Source: Lunularia cruciata (lineage: Eukaryota; Streptophyta; Marchantiopsida; Lunulariales; Lunulariaceae). Taken from it: 64,000 nt of DNA. Shown in pieces: positions 22,930 through 33,560 of this stretch. The position numbers and the translations under genes were made by a program. How positions within the stretch are numbered: the first letter of the stretch is position 1; every line of letters begins with the position of its first letter. The DNA is taken from the NCBI GenBank assembly GCA_948567375.1, contig OX419757.1, forward strand, positions 60,884,001 through 60,948,000. Reading direction: 5' to 3'. Under the pieces are notes generated by a model, which worked only from the letters and a program-made list of their open reading frames with translations, ran no database searches and was not told the DNA's origin.

Positions 22930-23240
22930 TCACTTGCAAGGTATGATATCTGATTGTGGTTGTAGGATTTTGGTTGATTCTGGAAGTAATTGTTCGGAAA
23001 ATTGCTTGTCCATGTAATTTAGCAAAGAAATTATGTATTCCTATCAAGCTAATAATTGGCAGTAGATTGATGATGGTGGATGGTAGAAAGGGTTCTACAT
23101 TTTGTACCTTGCATCTTGTTACCTTCAAGATTGGGAAAGAATATTTAGAGTTCATGAGGTTTGTAATGGCACCTCTACATTGTGATGTCATTCTAGGTCT
23201 ACCTTGGCTTGAACATCATAAGGTTCAATTTGATTAGAAT
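22930..23240 (+). pseudogene. B1 aspartic protease
   Basis: The active site LVDSGSN is intact near 22970-22990. The 22956-23237 frame holds the rest, including VTFKIGKEYLEFM and DVILGLPWLEHHKVQFD. A frameshift between the two parts breaks it. In full copies it would cleave Gag-Pol. Confidence 0.85.
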
Positions 23241-23330
23241 CAACAAAAACTTCAAGTACAACACCAAGGTAGAAATTTCTGATTAGGTTGCCTAGCATCT
23301 TTGAGTAAGACACCTAAGAATAGTCTATCC

Positions 23331-23510
23331 CAAGATGGGAAGTTTGTTTGGAAGACAACCATAGAGCAAAATTTAGAGGAAGATGAGTCCCAATATGGGA
23401 ATTTTTTTAATGAAGTAACTATAGAGTAAGCTTTGGAGGAAGATGAGTCCCAAGATGGGAAATTCATCAATAAGTAGCCATAGAGCAAGCTTTGGAGGAA
23501 GATAAGTCTA
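23331..23510 (+). repeat. 60-bp tandem repeat x3 coding a 20-residue spacer repeat (B1)
   Basis: Units start at 23331, 23391 and 23451 ('caagatggga', 'caatatggga', 'caagatggga'). They encode repeats of the type SQDGKF...IEQ.LEEDE between protease and RT. The same three-unit array is in B2. Confidence 0.9.
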
Positions 23511-23559
23511 TTTTTGTAGTGTGGATCAAATCAATTGCACACAAAAGATCTAAGAAGGA

Positions 23560-24420
23560 TCAAAAGCCTCATCAAGCAATGGTTGATCAAATAGTCCAAG
23601 AGTTTTCAAATGTGTTTTTGGATGATCTACCAAAGGAATTACCTTCCAAATGTGGTATGCCATTCAAGATTGAGTTATTGCTAAGGAGTACTCCAATGAG
23701 TAGACCAATCTATTGACTCTCACCAAAGAAGTTGGAAGAGTTGCAAACAACCCTTATGGAGTTGTTGGGGAAGGATTTCATATGACATAGTACATCTCCT
23801 TTGAGAACATTGGTACTATTTGTTCCAAAGAAGGATGGAGGACTTTTTTTCTATATTGATTATTGTGGGCTCAATAAAAAAAGAGTTAAGAATGCATATT
23901 CCTTACCCCAAATTAATGACTTGCTTGATCAATTGGGTGGAGCATAATACTTCTCCAAGTTGAATCTTTGTAGGGGCCATTGGTAATTCCTCATTGATAG
24001 GGATAATGTACAAGCTATTGCCTTTTGCACAAGGTATGGGTATTTTGAATGGAGAGTTCTACTTTTTGTGCTCACTAATGCTCCAAAAATCTTGATGGAT
24101 TAGATGCATATGATGTTGGATGGACTATTGGATCAATACGTGATGGTGTTCTTGGATGACATTTTAATCTATAGCAAGACAAAGAAAAAACATGCAAATC
24201 ACAAACAAGAAATCCTAAGATGAATACAAGAATGGAAGTTTTATTGCAAGAAGTCAAAGTGTGCCTTTTGGCAGAAGGAAATGAACTTCTTGGGTCACAA
24301 GATCTCATCAAAGAGGATCAAGATGGAAGAGGAGAAAATCAAGGCCATCATTGATTGGCCCACTCCAAAGGATACTATAGAAGTATGGGCATTTAATGGA
24401 TTGGCCAATTTTTACTAATG
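23560..24420 (+). pseudogene. pol: B1 reverse transcriptase (broken)
   Basis: RT blocks in order: EFSNVFLDDLPKELP, LVLFVPKKDGGLFFYIDY, the [18 protein letters not shown] stretch, FCTRYGYFEWRVLLF and the catalytic VMVFLDDILIYSKT (about 24139-24180), where FLDD is intact. Downstream is KCAFWQKEMNFLGHKIS. At least five in-frame stops interrupt it. Confidence 0.9.
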
Positions 24421-24980
24421 CTTCATCCACTACTATGCTCATGTAGCGGCACCATTGACCAATCTCTTGTGGAAGAACACAAGTTTTAAATGGACCAACA
24501 AGCATGAAGAAGCATTCTAGAAACTAAAACATATGGTGTCTTCAAGACCCATTCTTCAATCATATGATCCTCAATACTTTGTGTGGTTGATTTTGATGCT
24601 TCTAACTTTGCAATTGAAGTTGTGTTGGAAGAGGAATTCCTAGATGGGTTACATCCTATTGCCTTTGTGTCTCATAGACTAAATACTGCAAAAAGGAATT
24701 ACTCTGCTCAAGATTAGGAACAACTAGCAATGGTATATGTGACCAAGGTATGGAGGCATTATTTTTTGGGGAAACAAGTGATCATGCAAACTAATCATAA
24801 ACCTTTGTTGCAAACATTAAACTTGGAACATATGAAGAGGCAACATCATCAATGTGAAGAATAGCTACAATTGTGTGACATCAAACTTGAAAACAAACCT
24901 TCTTGGTTCTACATAATTCCCCATGCCCTTTCACAACAACCTGATTTGAAGTCTCTTCCTCCCATCACGGTGGCAATTAT
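24421..24980 (+). pseudogene. B1 RNase H region (broken)
   Basis: FIHYYAHVAAPLTNLLWKN and PILQSYDPQ lead into an RNase H stretch. After a frameshift come the DFDASNFAIEVVL-like segment (about 24590-24630) and 'HPIAFVSHRLN' (24655-24690). The TNHKPLLQTLN stretch is near 24795. Confidence 0.75.
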
Positions 24981-24999
24981 AATGGTATCAATTGATTCC

Positions 25000-25860
25000 A
25001 AAGTCCAACTCAAGTTTAAGACCACTTTATAACAAGATCCTTTCTTTTAGATGGTACAAGGTCATCTTGCAAGATGCAACAAGGAGTACAACATCTTCTC
25101 CTTCAAGGAAGGCCTTCTATTCTATGAGAACCAAATTTATGTTCCAACCAAGTGTGATCTTTGACTTGTGTGTCTCCAAGAAGCCCATGACTTACCAATC
25201 ACTGGTCACATGGGTGTGGAAAAGACTTTGAGTACTCTCCAATGCCAATAGTGGTGGCCCAACATGACATGAGATGTTTGAGAGTTTGTCCATCATGTAA
25301 GAGTTGCCAATGCAATATGGCTAACAACCAAAAATTGAGTGGACTCCTTCAACCACTCTCCATTTCATCTGCTCAATGAGAACACGTGAACTTGGATCTC
25401 ATCATGTCCTTGCCCAAGGCAAAGCAAGGTCATACAATGATCATGGTGTTTGTGGATAAGCTTAGTAAGAAAATCCATTTGGTATCAAATTTGATACCGT
25501 GGATGCTCCAATATTGGCATAGATCTACTATAACACTATCTTCAAGCATCATGGAATGCCTTGTGTACTCATCTCTAATTGTGATCCTTGAATCACTAAG
25601 AAATTTGGCACTCTTCTAAATACTTGGCACCAAGCTTGCTTTGTCCATGGCCTATCATCCACAAATTAATGGACAAATTGAACATGCAAATTGCACCTTG
25701 GAAGATATGATTTGTGCCTTTGTCAACCTCCATTGTACCAATTAGAATGAATGTCTTGTAGTTGTGGAGTTTGCATATAATAATTCCAAATAGGCAAGCA
25801 CCGGATTCTCTCTTTTCTTCCTCAATTTTGGCCAAGATCCACTTGTTCTAGATTCCCTTC
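25000..25860 (+). pseudogene. B1 integrase (broken)
   Basis: Zinc-module remnants lie near 25190-25320. The core has NLDLIMSLPKAKQGHTMIMV (first Asp) from 25389, 'LISNCDP' near 25570 with Asn for the second Asp, and MAYHPQINGQIEHANCTLED near 25650-25706 with the Glu intact. EFAYNNSK and GFSLFFLNFGQDP follow. Stops and frameshifts separate these parts. Confidence 0.85.
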
Positions 25861-26259
25861 TTGCTCTTCCTCCTCCATCACATGTGCCTCATACTTCCAC
25901 CTTCTTTGCCACCATATCCCAATCCTTCTAACAAGCCAAATCTCAACTCCTTGTTGTTTAGAATTGGTAGAAACAATAAACGGACCACCATTGTCATGAT
26001 CTCACCTTTCAAGTTGGTGATAAGGTCATGCTTTCCTCTAGTAACCTACCCCTCCCACTTGATACCCAAGTTTTTTAACTTGCCTCATATTGGATAGGAC
26101 CCTTTTATGTCACCTAAATCATCTCTTTTGTTGCTTATTGACTTGCCTTTCCTTGTCATATGCACATCCACCCTATCTTTCACATTTCCAAGTTGAAACC
26201 CTTTGTTCCTATCCATCTTTTTTTTCTCTTGTGTCCAACCTCCTCCTCTTCCCGTCCCT

Positions 26260-26420
26260 ATCAATGATCATGAGGAGTACAAAGTTAATCATATCCTTGC
26301 ACATTGCCACATTCAACAAGACCACTGACAACATATGGAGTACAAGGTCCTTTGGAAAAGGTATCTCCTTCATAATGCCACATGTACCCTTTTTTTATCT
26401 TCAAAATGCACAAATATCCA
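26260..26420 (+). pseudogene. B1 chromodomain remnant
   Basis: DHEEYKVNHILAHCHIQQDH, then a stop, then MEYKVLWKRYLLHNAT. This is the three-strand fold signature of a chromodomain (E-Y-x-V-x-x-I-L ... Y-x-V-L-W-K-x-Y). It lies at the polyprotein C-terminus, as in plant chromoviruses. Confidence 0.8.
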
Positions 26421-26479
26421 TCAAAGAGTTTGAAGCTTCAATGGCAACGAGGACATCACAAACTAGCATTGGGGGAATT

Positions 26480-26904
26480 TGTAACAAAATGGAGTTTAGC
26501 AATGAAGTTAGTTAAGGCTAACAAAGTAGCAAATAGGCTAAATTAGCCTAGAATATTCTAGAAGTATCTAAGAAGATTATTGGAAAGCTTCCCGACTAGC
26601 TTAGCTTGCATCCCAAGTAGGTAGCTTCTAGAAAGAAACTTCTAGAAGCTTCCAACAAACTTAGCTCACACGCCAAGTAGGTGGATTCTAGAAGGAAGCT
26701 TCTTGAGAAACTTCCTGGTTAACTTGGCTTGCACTCTAAGAAAGAGGTTCAAGGAAGCTTCTTGAGAAGCTTCTCAAGAGCTTTGTATGCTTCCTATAAA
26801 TACCAAAGCCAAAGTTCATGCTAGGCATTTGGAGTTTACTACACTCAAGTGTCCCAATGTGATCTTTCATTCTCCTATTCTCTCCTTGGTTTCAATCTTT
26901 TACA
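26480..26904 (+). repeat. B1 3' LTR
   Basis: 425 bp, TGTAACAAAATGG to TTTTACA; the TATA box is 'cctataaatacc' at about 26790. It has the same block structure as the 5' LTR. Confidence 0.92.
26635..26652 (+). promoter_or_regulatory. Perfect four-unit heat-shock-element motif, B1 3' LTR
   Basis: GAAACTTCTAGAAGCTTC: four alternating GAA/TTC triplets with exact 2-bp spacing, the consensus bound by heat shock factor trimers. A further TTCTAGAA precedes it at 26626-26633. It is upstream of the LTR TATA box at about 26790. Confidence 0.65.
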
Positions 26905-27066
26905 CATATCAATTTAACTCTAAATAGAAAGATAATTGGCTATAAAATTTTTTTAGGATCAAATATAAAGCTAAGAACAAGATTTTGAAGTGCAAACCAA
27001 GACATGTTGCAATGAGCTTTAATTAGAAATAAAAAGTAGACTACACACATAATTTTGCACCTCTAG
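26905..27066 (+). pseudogene. pol: Copia C1, segment 2: RT finger region
   Basis: Continues C1 between B1 and B2: IKYKAKNKILKCKPRHVAM (near 26965-27020) and VDYTHNFAPL (27030-27062). In copia RT these are the I-K-Y-K...x-x-x-K-A-R-L-V-A-K-G and D-Y-x-x-T-F-A-P-V blocks. The next residues resume exactly at 32713 after B2. Confidence 0.85.
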
Positions 27067-27492
27067 TGTAAAAGACCAAGACCAAGGAGAGAAATAAGTG
27101 AATGGAAGCTCACCTTGGGATGCTTGAATAAGGGGAAAACTCTAAATGCCCAGCATGAGCTTTGGCTTTGGTATTTATAGGTATCATACAAAGCCGTTGA
27201 GAATCTTCTCAAGAAGCTTCCTTGAGCCGCTTTCTTAGAGTGCAAGCCAAGTTAACTAGAAAGCTTCTCAAGAAGCTTCCTTCTAGAAGTCATCTACTTG
27301 GCGTGCAAGCTAAGCTAGTTAGAAGCTTCTAGAAGCTTCCTTCTAGAAGCTACTTGCTTAGGGCACAAGTTAACTAGTTGGGAAGCTTCCCAAGAAGCTT
27401 CCTAGATGCTTCTAGAATATTCTATGCTAATTTGGCTTATTATCTACTTTGTTAGCCTTACTAACTACATCGCTAAACTCCATATTGTTACA
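27067..27492 (-). repeat. B2 3' LTR
   Basis: 426 bp; on the minus strand TGTAACAATATGG to TTTTACA. The TATA box is on the minus strand at about 27173-27180 (plus 'tatttata'). Confidence 0.93.
27322..27348 (-). promoter_or_regulatory. Perfect four-unit heat-shock-element motif, B2 3' LTR
   Basis: GAAGCTTCTAGAAGCTTC at 27322-27339, followed by TTCTAGAA at 27341-27348. All four triplets alternate with exact 2-bp gaps. It is upstream of the minus-strand TATA box. Confidence 0.65.
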
Positions 27493-27589
27493 TATTCCCC
27501 CACCGTTGGTGATGGTTGGTGATGTCCTCGTCACCATTAAAGCTTCAAACTCTTGGATGGCCATTTGTTCATTCTGAAGGTGAGAAAGA

Positions 27590-27735
27590 GGTTCCCATGT
27601 GGCATCATGAAGGGGATACCCTTTCTAAAGGACCTTGTATTTCGTATGCTATCGGTGTACTCGTTGGATGTGGCGACGCGCAAGGATACAATCAACTTCA
27701 TACTCTTTATGATCATTGATAAGGATAGGAGGAGG
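27590..27735 (-). pseudogene. B2 chromodomain remnant
   Basis: On the minus strand: DHKEYEVDCILARRHIQ, then a stop, then TKYKVL-stop-KGYPLHDATWE. The chromodomain pattern is intact apart from two stops. Confidence 0.8.
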
Positions 27736-28072
27736 AGGAGGTTGGAGTCAAGAGGAAAAAGAAGAGGGGTTAGGAACAAAGGGTTTCAACTTGGAAACAT
27801 GAAAGATAAGATGGATGCACATATGAGAAGGCAAGCAAGTCGATACGCAATGGGAGAGATAATTTGGGTGACATCAAAAGGTCCTATCCAATTAGAGACA
27901 AGTTTACAAACTTGGGTATCAAGTGGGAGGGGTAGATTACTAGAAGATAACATAACTTTATCACCAACTTCAAAGGTGAGATCACGACGATGGTGGTCCG
28001 CATATTGTTTTTGATGATTTTGAGCAACAAGCAGGTGAGATTTGGCTTGTTGGAGAGATTTGGATATGGTGG

Positions 28073-28648
28073 TCAAGAAGGTTGAAGTATGAGGAACCTG
28101 AGACAAAGGGGAGTAAGAAGAGAATCTGAGATAAGCCAATCTTGGCCAAAATTGAGAAAGAAAATAGAGAATCCGGTGCTTGCCTGTTTAGAATTGTTGT
28201 ATGCAAACTCCACAGCTGCAAGACATTCATCCCAATTAGTATGGTGAATATTGACAAAGGCACAAAGCATACCTTCCAAGGTGCAATTTGCACATTCAGT
28301 TTGTCCATCAGTTTGAGGATGATAGGCTATGGACAAAGCAAGTTTGGTGCCAAGTATTTGGAAGAGGATTTGCCAAAACTTTTTGGTGAAGCAAGGATCA
28401 TGGTCGGAGATGAGTACATGTGGCATCCCATGATGCTTGAATACATTATCAAAGTAGAGTTGCGCTAAGGTTGGAGCATGCACAATATCAACCATTGGTG
28501 CCAAATGGATTTGCTTACTAAGCTTATCCACAAACACCATAATTGTTGTGTGACCTTGTTGTGTCTTGGGCAGGGAGGTGATGAGATCTAAGCTGATATG
28601 TTCCCAACAAGTAGTTGAAATGGGAAGTGGTTGAAGGAGTCCACTCAA
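28073..28648 (-). pseudogene. B2 integrase core, 191 codons open
   Basis: Longest family-B open stretch. It carries all three acidic residues of the rve core: SLDLITSLPKTQQGHT (first Asp), LISDHDPCFTKKFW (second Asp) and AYHPQTDGQTECANCTLEG (Glu). EFAYNNSKQASTGFS follows. The protein would insert the DNA copy into the host genome. The zinc module lies upstream (28650-28800, minus) and is broken. A frame at 27786-28139 continues the C-terminal domain (HHRRDLTFEVGDKVMLSS, LVSNWIGPFDVTQI). Confidence 0.93.
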
Positions 28649-29349
28649 CTTTTTGTTACTAGCCTTGTTGCGTTGACAACTCTCACACGATCAAAAAACT
28701 CCCAAACATCTCATGTCATGTTGGGCCACCACCATTGGCGTTAGAGGGTACCCAAGGTCTTGTCCACCCCCATGTGACCAGCTATTGGTAGATCATGGGT
28801 TTCCTAAAGGCGCACAAGTCGGAGATCACCTTTGGCTAGAACATAGATCCGGTCTGCATGGAATAGAAGGCCTTCCTTGAAGGAGAAGGTGTTGTACTCC
28901 TTGTTGCTTGCCGTCAGACGACCATGTACCATTTGGAAGAAGGGATCTTGTTGTAGAGCTTACCAAAACTTGTTATGGACCTTGGGGTGAATTGACACCA
29001 TCGTAATTGCCGCCATGATGAGAGGAAGAGACTTCAAATCAGGTCATCGTGATAGAGCATCAAGGATGACATGGAACGGACCTAGTTTTTACTCAAGTTT
29101 GATGTCAAAAAATTGGAGTTGCTCTTCCTATTGATGATGTCAACTCTTCATGTGTTCCAAGTGTAAGGTCTGCAACAATGGCTTATGATCAGTTCACATG
29201 ATCACTTGTTACCCCAAGAGATAATGCCTCCTTACCTTGGTGGTATATACCATTGCAAGTTGTTCTTGATCTCAAGTAGAGTAATTTTTTTCAACTGTAT
29301 TTAGTTGGTGAGACACAAAGGCAATGGGATGTAGTCCATTTGGGAATTC

Positions 29350-29583
29350 CTATTGCAACACAACCCCAATTGCAAATTTAGAAGCATCAAAATCAACCAC
29401 ACAAGGTAATTGAGGATCATATGGTTGAAGAATGGGTCTTGAAGACACCACATGCTTTAACTTCTGGAATACTTCTTCATGCTTGGTGGTCCATTGGAAG
29501 TTCAAGTTCTTTCCCAAGAGGTCAGTCAATGGTGTAGCCACATGAGCATAATAGTGGATGAACCATTGGTAAAAACTGGCCAA
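29350..29583 (-). pseudogene. B2 RNase H start, open stretch
   Basis: Contains FIHYYAHVATPLTDLLGKN, PILQPYDPQLPCVVDFDASK and FAIGVVLQ, i.e. the RT-RNase H connection and the first catalytic Asp. The rest of RNase H continues to about 28990 with stops. Confidence 0.88.
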
Positions 29584-30430
29584 TCCATTGAATGCTCATA
29601 ATTTTGTAGCATCCTTTGGGGTAGGCCAATTAGTAATGGCCTTGATTTTTTCTTCTTCCATCTTCACCCCATCTGAAGATCTTATGACCCAAGAAGGTAA
29701 CCTCCTTTTGCCAAAAGGCACACTTTGACTTCTTGCAGTAAAATTTCCATTGTCGTAGTTGTCTTAGGACTTCTGGCACATGATTCACATGTTCTACCTA
29801 TGTCTTACTATAGATTAAGATATCATCCAAGAACACCACCATGGACCAATCTAATAGTCCATCCAGCACCCGATGCATCTGATCTGTGAAGACCACTAGA
29901 GCATTAGTGAGTCCAAAAGGTTGAATTCTCCACTCAAAATACCCATATCTTGTGCAAAAGGTAGTCTTTTGCACATCCTTTTTATCAATAGGAATTTTCC
30001 AAGAGCCACTCTAAAGATCTAACTTGGAAAAGTAGCCTACTCCACTTAGTTGATCAAGCAAGTCATTGATCTCAGGCAAGAGATATGCATTCTTCACGGT
30101 TTGCTTATTGAGCACACAGTTATCAATACAAAATCAAAGTCCTCCATCCTTCTTTAGAACAAATAGTATCGGTGCTCCCCAAGGAGAGGTACTATGTCAT
30201 ATGAAGTCCTTCTCCATCAATTATGTGAGTGTTGTTTGCAATTCCTCCAACTCCTTTGGTGAGAGCCAATAGATTGGTCTACTCATTGGAGTACTCCTTG
30301 GCAATAACTCAATCTTGAAGGGCATACCTTGATTGAAGGGTAATCCCTTTGGTAGATCATCCAGAAACACGTCAAAAACTCTTGAACTATCCAGTGAACC
30401 ATTGCTTGATGAGGCTCTTGGCCCTCCTTA
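29584..30430 (-). pseudogene. pol: B2 reverse transcriptase (broken)
   Basis: On the minus strand the catalytic MVVFLDDILIYSK (about 29805-29845) is intact, with 'KCAFWQKEVTFLG' below it and the 'KKDGGL' block near 30150. Several stops and frameshifts separate the blocks. Confidence 0.85.
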
Positions 30431-30480
30431 GATTATTCTTGTGCAATCGGCTTGATCCACACCGCAAATGTAGAGTTATC

Positions 30481-30660
30481 TTCCTCCAAAGCTTGCTCTA
30501 TGGCTGCTTTACTAACCAACTTTCCTTCCAGGGACTCATCTCTCTTCCAAGCTTGCTCCATGGCTGCCTTCTTGGCAAACTTCCCATCTTGGGACTCATC
30601 TCCCTTCAAGGTTTGCTCTATGGCTACCTTCTTGATAAACTTCCCGTCTTGGGACTGACT
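30481..30660 (-). repeat. 60-bp tandem repeat x3 coding a 20-residue spacer repeat (B2)
   Basis: The markers 'gggactcatc', 'gggactcatc' and 'gggactgact' are 60 bp apart (30531, 30591, 30651). The minus frame 30433-30690 encodes three 20-residue units of the type SQDGKFAKKAAMEQAWKRDE, hydrophilic and charged. It lies between protease and RT, as in B1. Confidence 0.92.
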
Positions 30661-30738
30661 ATTCTTAAGTGTCTTACTCAAAGGTGCCACACAACCTAGT
30701 TGGAAATTCCTACCTTGGTGTTGTACTTGAATTTGTCA

Positions 30739-31140
30739 TCAGGTCCAATCAAATTGAACCTTATGATGTTCAAGCCAAGGTAGACCTAGAATGATATCAT
30801 ATTGTATAGGTGCCACTACAAACCTCATACACTCCAAATACTCTTTCCCAATCTTGAAGGTAACAGAATGTGAGGTACGGAATGCAAAACCATGTCTACC
30901 ATCCGCCATCATCAATCTACTTCCAATCATTGGCTTGATAGGAATACCCAACTCCTTTGCTACTTGCATAGACATGCAATTCTCTGAACTTCTAGAATCA
31001 ACCAAAATCCTACAACCCCAATTTGATATTGTACCTTGCAAGTGAAGCAAACTTGCATAGGTTGAGCCTTCAATCCCATTGGAACTAATCAAGCTCTTAG
31101 TAGACGGCTGGAGATCTCCTACTAGGATTCTTTGTTTCAT
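30739..31140 (-). pseudogene. B2 aspartic protease, 133 codons open
   Basis: CRILVDSRSSENCMSM holds the active site, where D-S-G has become D-S-R (a GGA-to-AGA type change), so it should be inactive although the frame is open. The distal part has VTFKIGKEYLECMRFVVAP and DIILGLPWLEHHKVQFDW. B1 keeps D-S-G at this site. Confidence 0.9.
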
Positions 31141-31149
31141 TGATCATTT

Positions 31150-32030
31150 TGTTCCACAAACTCTATCTGGGAAACTTGTCGAGGTCATCCATTCCTAAGT
31201 AGACATTCAATTATGCGATGTCTAACTTGGCAACAATAAAAGGAACCTCCATTTTGTTGTAATCTTTCTCTATCCGCTGTACCAAGTGGTCTTTGTTGGA
31301 TAGCATCAATCTCCATTGGTACCGGTTCTTCCACTCGTGCATAGTGTATTGGTAGGCTTTGTGTAGGTCAAGGTCAAGACCAAGTTGTCACAACCAAGGA
31401 ATTAAAATGCTTAGCCAATTGCATGGCTTCTTCTACATTTTGTGGCTCCCGCATGGTCACCTCCAATTTGATTCATGACTTCAATTCTCACACAAATTGA
31501 TCCAGAACTTCACCTTCTTGGACATCTTGAATTTGCATGATGATGTTCTAAAATTGTGTGATGTAGCTCCTTATTGAGCCAATCTGCTTCAACTTTGCCA
31601 ATTTATGTTGTGCGGCTTGGGTGGCATTTATAGTTTGAAATTGACCAAAGTATTGTATCCTTGAATTCTACCTATGTCAAAATTGGTGCAACAATCTACC
31701 GTTCACCTTGCTCTACTCAGAATCGCCACCAAAGTTTTGCCACACCATCCAATTGGCTAGTAGCCAAGAGAATTGGTTTCCTCTTGTCTTGAAGATTGGT
31801 GGCTTCAAAATAACATTCACAGTCAAACACAAAATTCTCCACCGTGCCCGGAAGATTCTTGCCTTCAAACACCTTGGTTTCAGAAATCAAATGTGATCTT
31901 CTCCATCTTGAACTAGCGCTCTCTCTATATGTTCTCTTTGTTGTTGGTCTTGTTCATCCAACAATCAAGTAAGATGCTCAATTTGTTGTTGCATTGCAAG
32001 GATAACATCCGGTATTGCCGCCATAGCTAC
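31150..32030 (-). pseudogene. gag: B2 gag (broken)
   Basis: On the minus strand: MAAIPDVILAMQQQIEHL from about 32023, 'QFQTINATQAAQHKLAKLKQ', IGSIRSYITQF-stop-NIIMQIQDVQ, EPVPMEIDAIQQRPLG, and a zinc knuckle that has lost residues (SFYCCQVRHRIIEC). Same family as B1 gag. Confidence 0.85.
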
Positions 32031-32282
32031 TACTCTATTCCACTACCCGCAATTTATCTAATTGATTAACACATAGATACAACACGTCCACCATTCTCCA
32101 TAAATTACAATTAGAAGTATCAAGGGTTCCTCAAACATGGTGATCATATGCATAAAATCTTACCCTAAGCACGAGGTGATAAATTGTGTGAAATGATGCT
32201 TGGGTAATATCTGGATATGAAAATCCCAATGGTTTGGCGGAAGTGGATTCGATGGTCCATAAATTCCATCCATCCTATTCTT

Positions 32283-32294
32283 GCTCTAATACCA
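32283..32294 (-). other. B2 primer binding site
   Basis: Minus strand TGGTATTAGAGC, one base from the LTR; one C-to-T change from the Met-tRNA complement. Confidence 0.88.
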
Positions 32295-32295
32295 T

Positions 32296-32707
32296 TGTAA
32301 AAAACCAAGACCAAGGAGAGAAATAGGAGAATGGAAGCTCACATTGGGACGCATGAATGAGGGGAGAAATCCAAATGCCTAGCATGAGCTTTGGCTTTGG
32401 TATTTATAGATAGCATACAAAGCCCTTGAGAAGCTTCTCAAGAAGCTTCCTTGAGCCGCTTTCTTAGAGTGCAAGCTAAGTTAACTAGGAAACTTCTTTA
32501 GAAGCTTCCTTCTAGAAGCTGCCTACTTGGCATGCAAGCTAAGCTAGTTAGAAGCTTCTAGAAGCTACTTGCTTGGAGTGCAAGTTAACTGGTTGGGAAA
32601 CTTCCCAAGAAGCTTCCTAGATGCTTCTAGAATATTCTAGGCTAATTTGGCTTATTCTCTACTTTGTTAGCCTTACTAACTATGTTGCTAAACTCCATAT
32701 TGTTACA
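32296..32707 (-). repeat. B2 5' LTR
   Basis: 412 bp; minus strand TGTAACAATATGG to TTTTTTACA. A three-unit heat-shock-element motif GAAGCTTCTAGAA lies at 32551-32563. It is slightly shorter than the 3' LTR. Confidence 0.93.
32551..32563 (-). promoter_or_regulatory. Three-unit heat-shock-element motif, B2 5' LTR
   Basis: GAAGCTTCTAGAA, exact 2-bp spacing, with further TTCTAGAA and GAAGCTTC dimers around it, upstream of the minus-strand TATA (plus 'tatttata' at 32400-32407). This is the LTR that would drive B2 transcription. Confidence 0.6.
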
Positions 32708-32712
32708 TCTAG

Positions 32713-33560
32713 CCAAATATAGACCTATGAAGATGCATCTGGCACTTTGTGTAGAGAGAGATATGGAAGAAGAATAGTTAGATGTCAAGGCAAAACTTTT
32801 GAATAGAGATTTAAAAGAGACCATCTTTTTGGATGTTCTAATTGGGTATGCTAAAGACATAAGGAAAATTTTTTTTCTTATGGAAAGTCTTCTATGGCCT
32901 TAAGTTATCACAAAGTGCTAGAATGAAAAGCTAGACTCATACTTGAGAGAGCAAGGCTTCAACCAAGCAGATTTTGATATGAGTTTCTACTATAAGGACA
33001 ATGTTTATATAGTTATATATGTGGAGTATTTTGAAGTTGTTGTGAAATAGAGAGTTTATCAAAGTAGTGATAGACATTTTATCTTTGATTTTGAAATGAC
33101 TATCCTTGGTCTAATAAATTTTGCTTTGGGAATTAAGGTGACTAGGGATAGAAAAGAAGGTTGGATTAGGCTTAATCAATCAGATGGAAGGGATAAAACT
33201 AAATGTCAAATGATAAAGGCAAAGCATATTTCTATACCTCTTTCTTAGTAGAATATATTAGAAATGTGGAAGAAGACTAAAAGATCATGACCAAATGCCT
33301 AATTGCTACATAAAGTTATCTTGGTTCTATGATATTTGTCATGATCTATACTATTACATCATGGGGTGCACATAAGTCATTAACACCTTTTGTGGAGATC
33401 TTAGTTTTAGAGCATTCTCAACTACCTCAAATAAGGGCTTAAGGTAGGGTAGAATGCATCTTAAAGTTGTTCCTTTGATGATTTCATCCTAAAGCTCAAC
33501 TAGGTGATGAGTTTTAGGATGAAGAGTCTACACCTTGTTGAAGTAACCAACTTTCTTTAT
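32713..33560 (+). pseudogene. pol: Copia C1, segment 3: RT palm to RNase H
   Basis: Resumes the C1 RT: 'KYRPMKMHLALC', then LDVKAKLLNRDLKETIFL (consensus L-D-V-K-T-A-F-L-N-G-x-L), the 'SYLREQGFNQADFDMSFYYK' block near 32940-33000, and IYVEYFEVVV where Y-V-D-D is expected (the catalytic Asp pair reads E-Y). LGIKVTRDRKEGWIRLNQ at about 33130-33180 is the end-of-RT motif. RNase H is only a trace ('VECILKLF' near 33450). Stops and frameshifts abound, and no C1 LTR was found. Confidence 0.8.

Larger units (their letters stand above)
21258..26904 (+). mobile_element. Ty3/gypsy chromovirus B1, full length but degenerate
   Basis: Family-B element inserted in copia C1. Order: 5' LTR 21258-21681, primer site, gag, protease, a 60-bp tandem repeat spacer, RT, RNase H, integrase, chromodomain, purine tract (GGGGGAA at 26471-26477) and 3' LTR 26480-26904. 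The flanking 5 bp are CTTAT and CATAT (4 of 5 match). Frames are broken throughout. It lies tail to tail with B2. Confidence 0.92.
27067..32707 (-). mobile_element. Ty3/gypsy chromovirus B2, full length but degenerate
   Basis: Family-B element on the minus strand with a perfect TCTAG target duplication (27062-27066 and 32708-32712), inserted in copia C1. From right to left: 5' LTR 32296-32707, primer site, gag, protease, 60-bp spacer repeats, RT, RNase H, integrase, chromodomain, purine tract, 3' LTR 27067-27492. It is the better preserved of the two full B copies, with open stretches of 133 and 191 codons. Confidence 0.95.

Noticed and set aside
22775-23191. Minus-strand 138-codon frame
   Set aside because: Antisense of the B1 protease, whose D-S-G and L-G-L-P-W-L motifs are on the plus strand.
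27553-28014. Plus-strand 153-codon frame
   Set aside because: It is antisense to the B2 integrase C-terminal region and chromodomain, which have clear family motifs on the minus strand.
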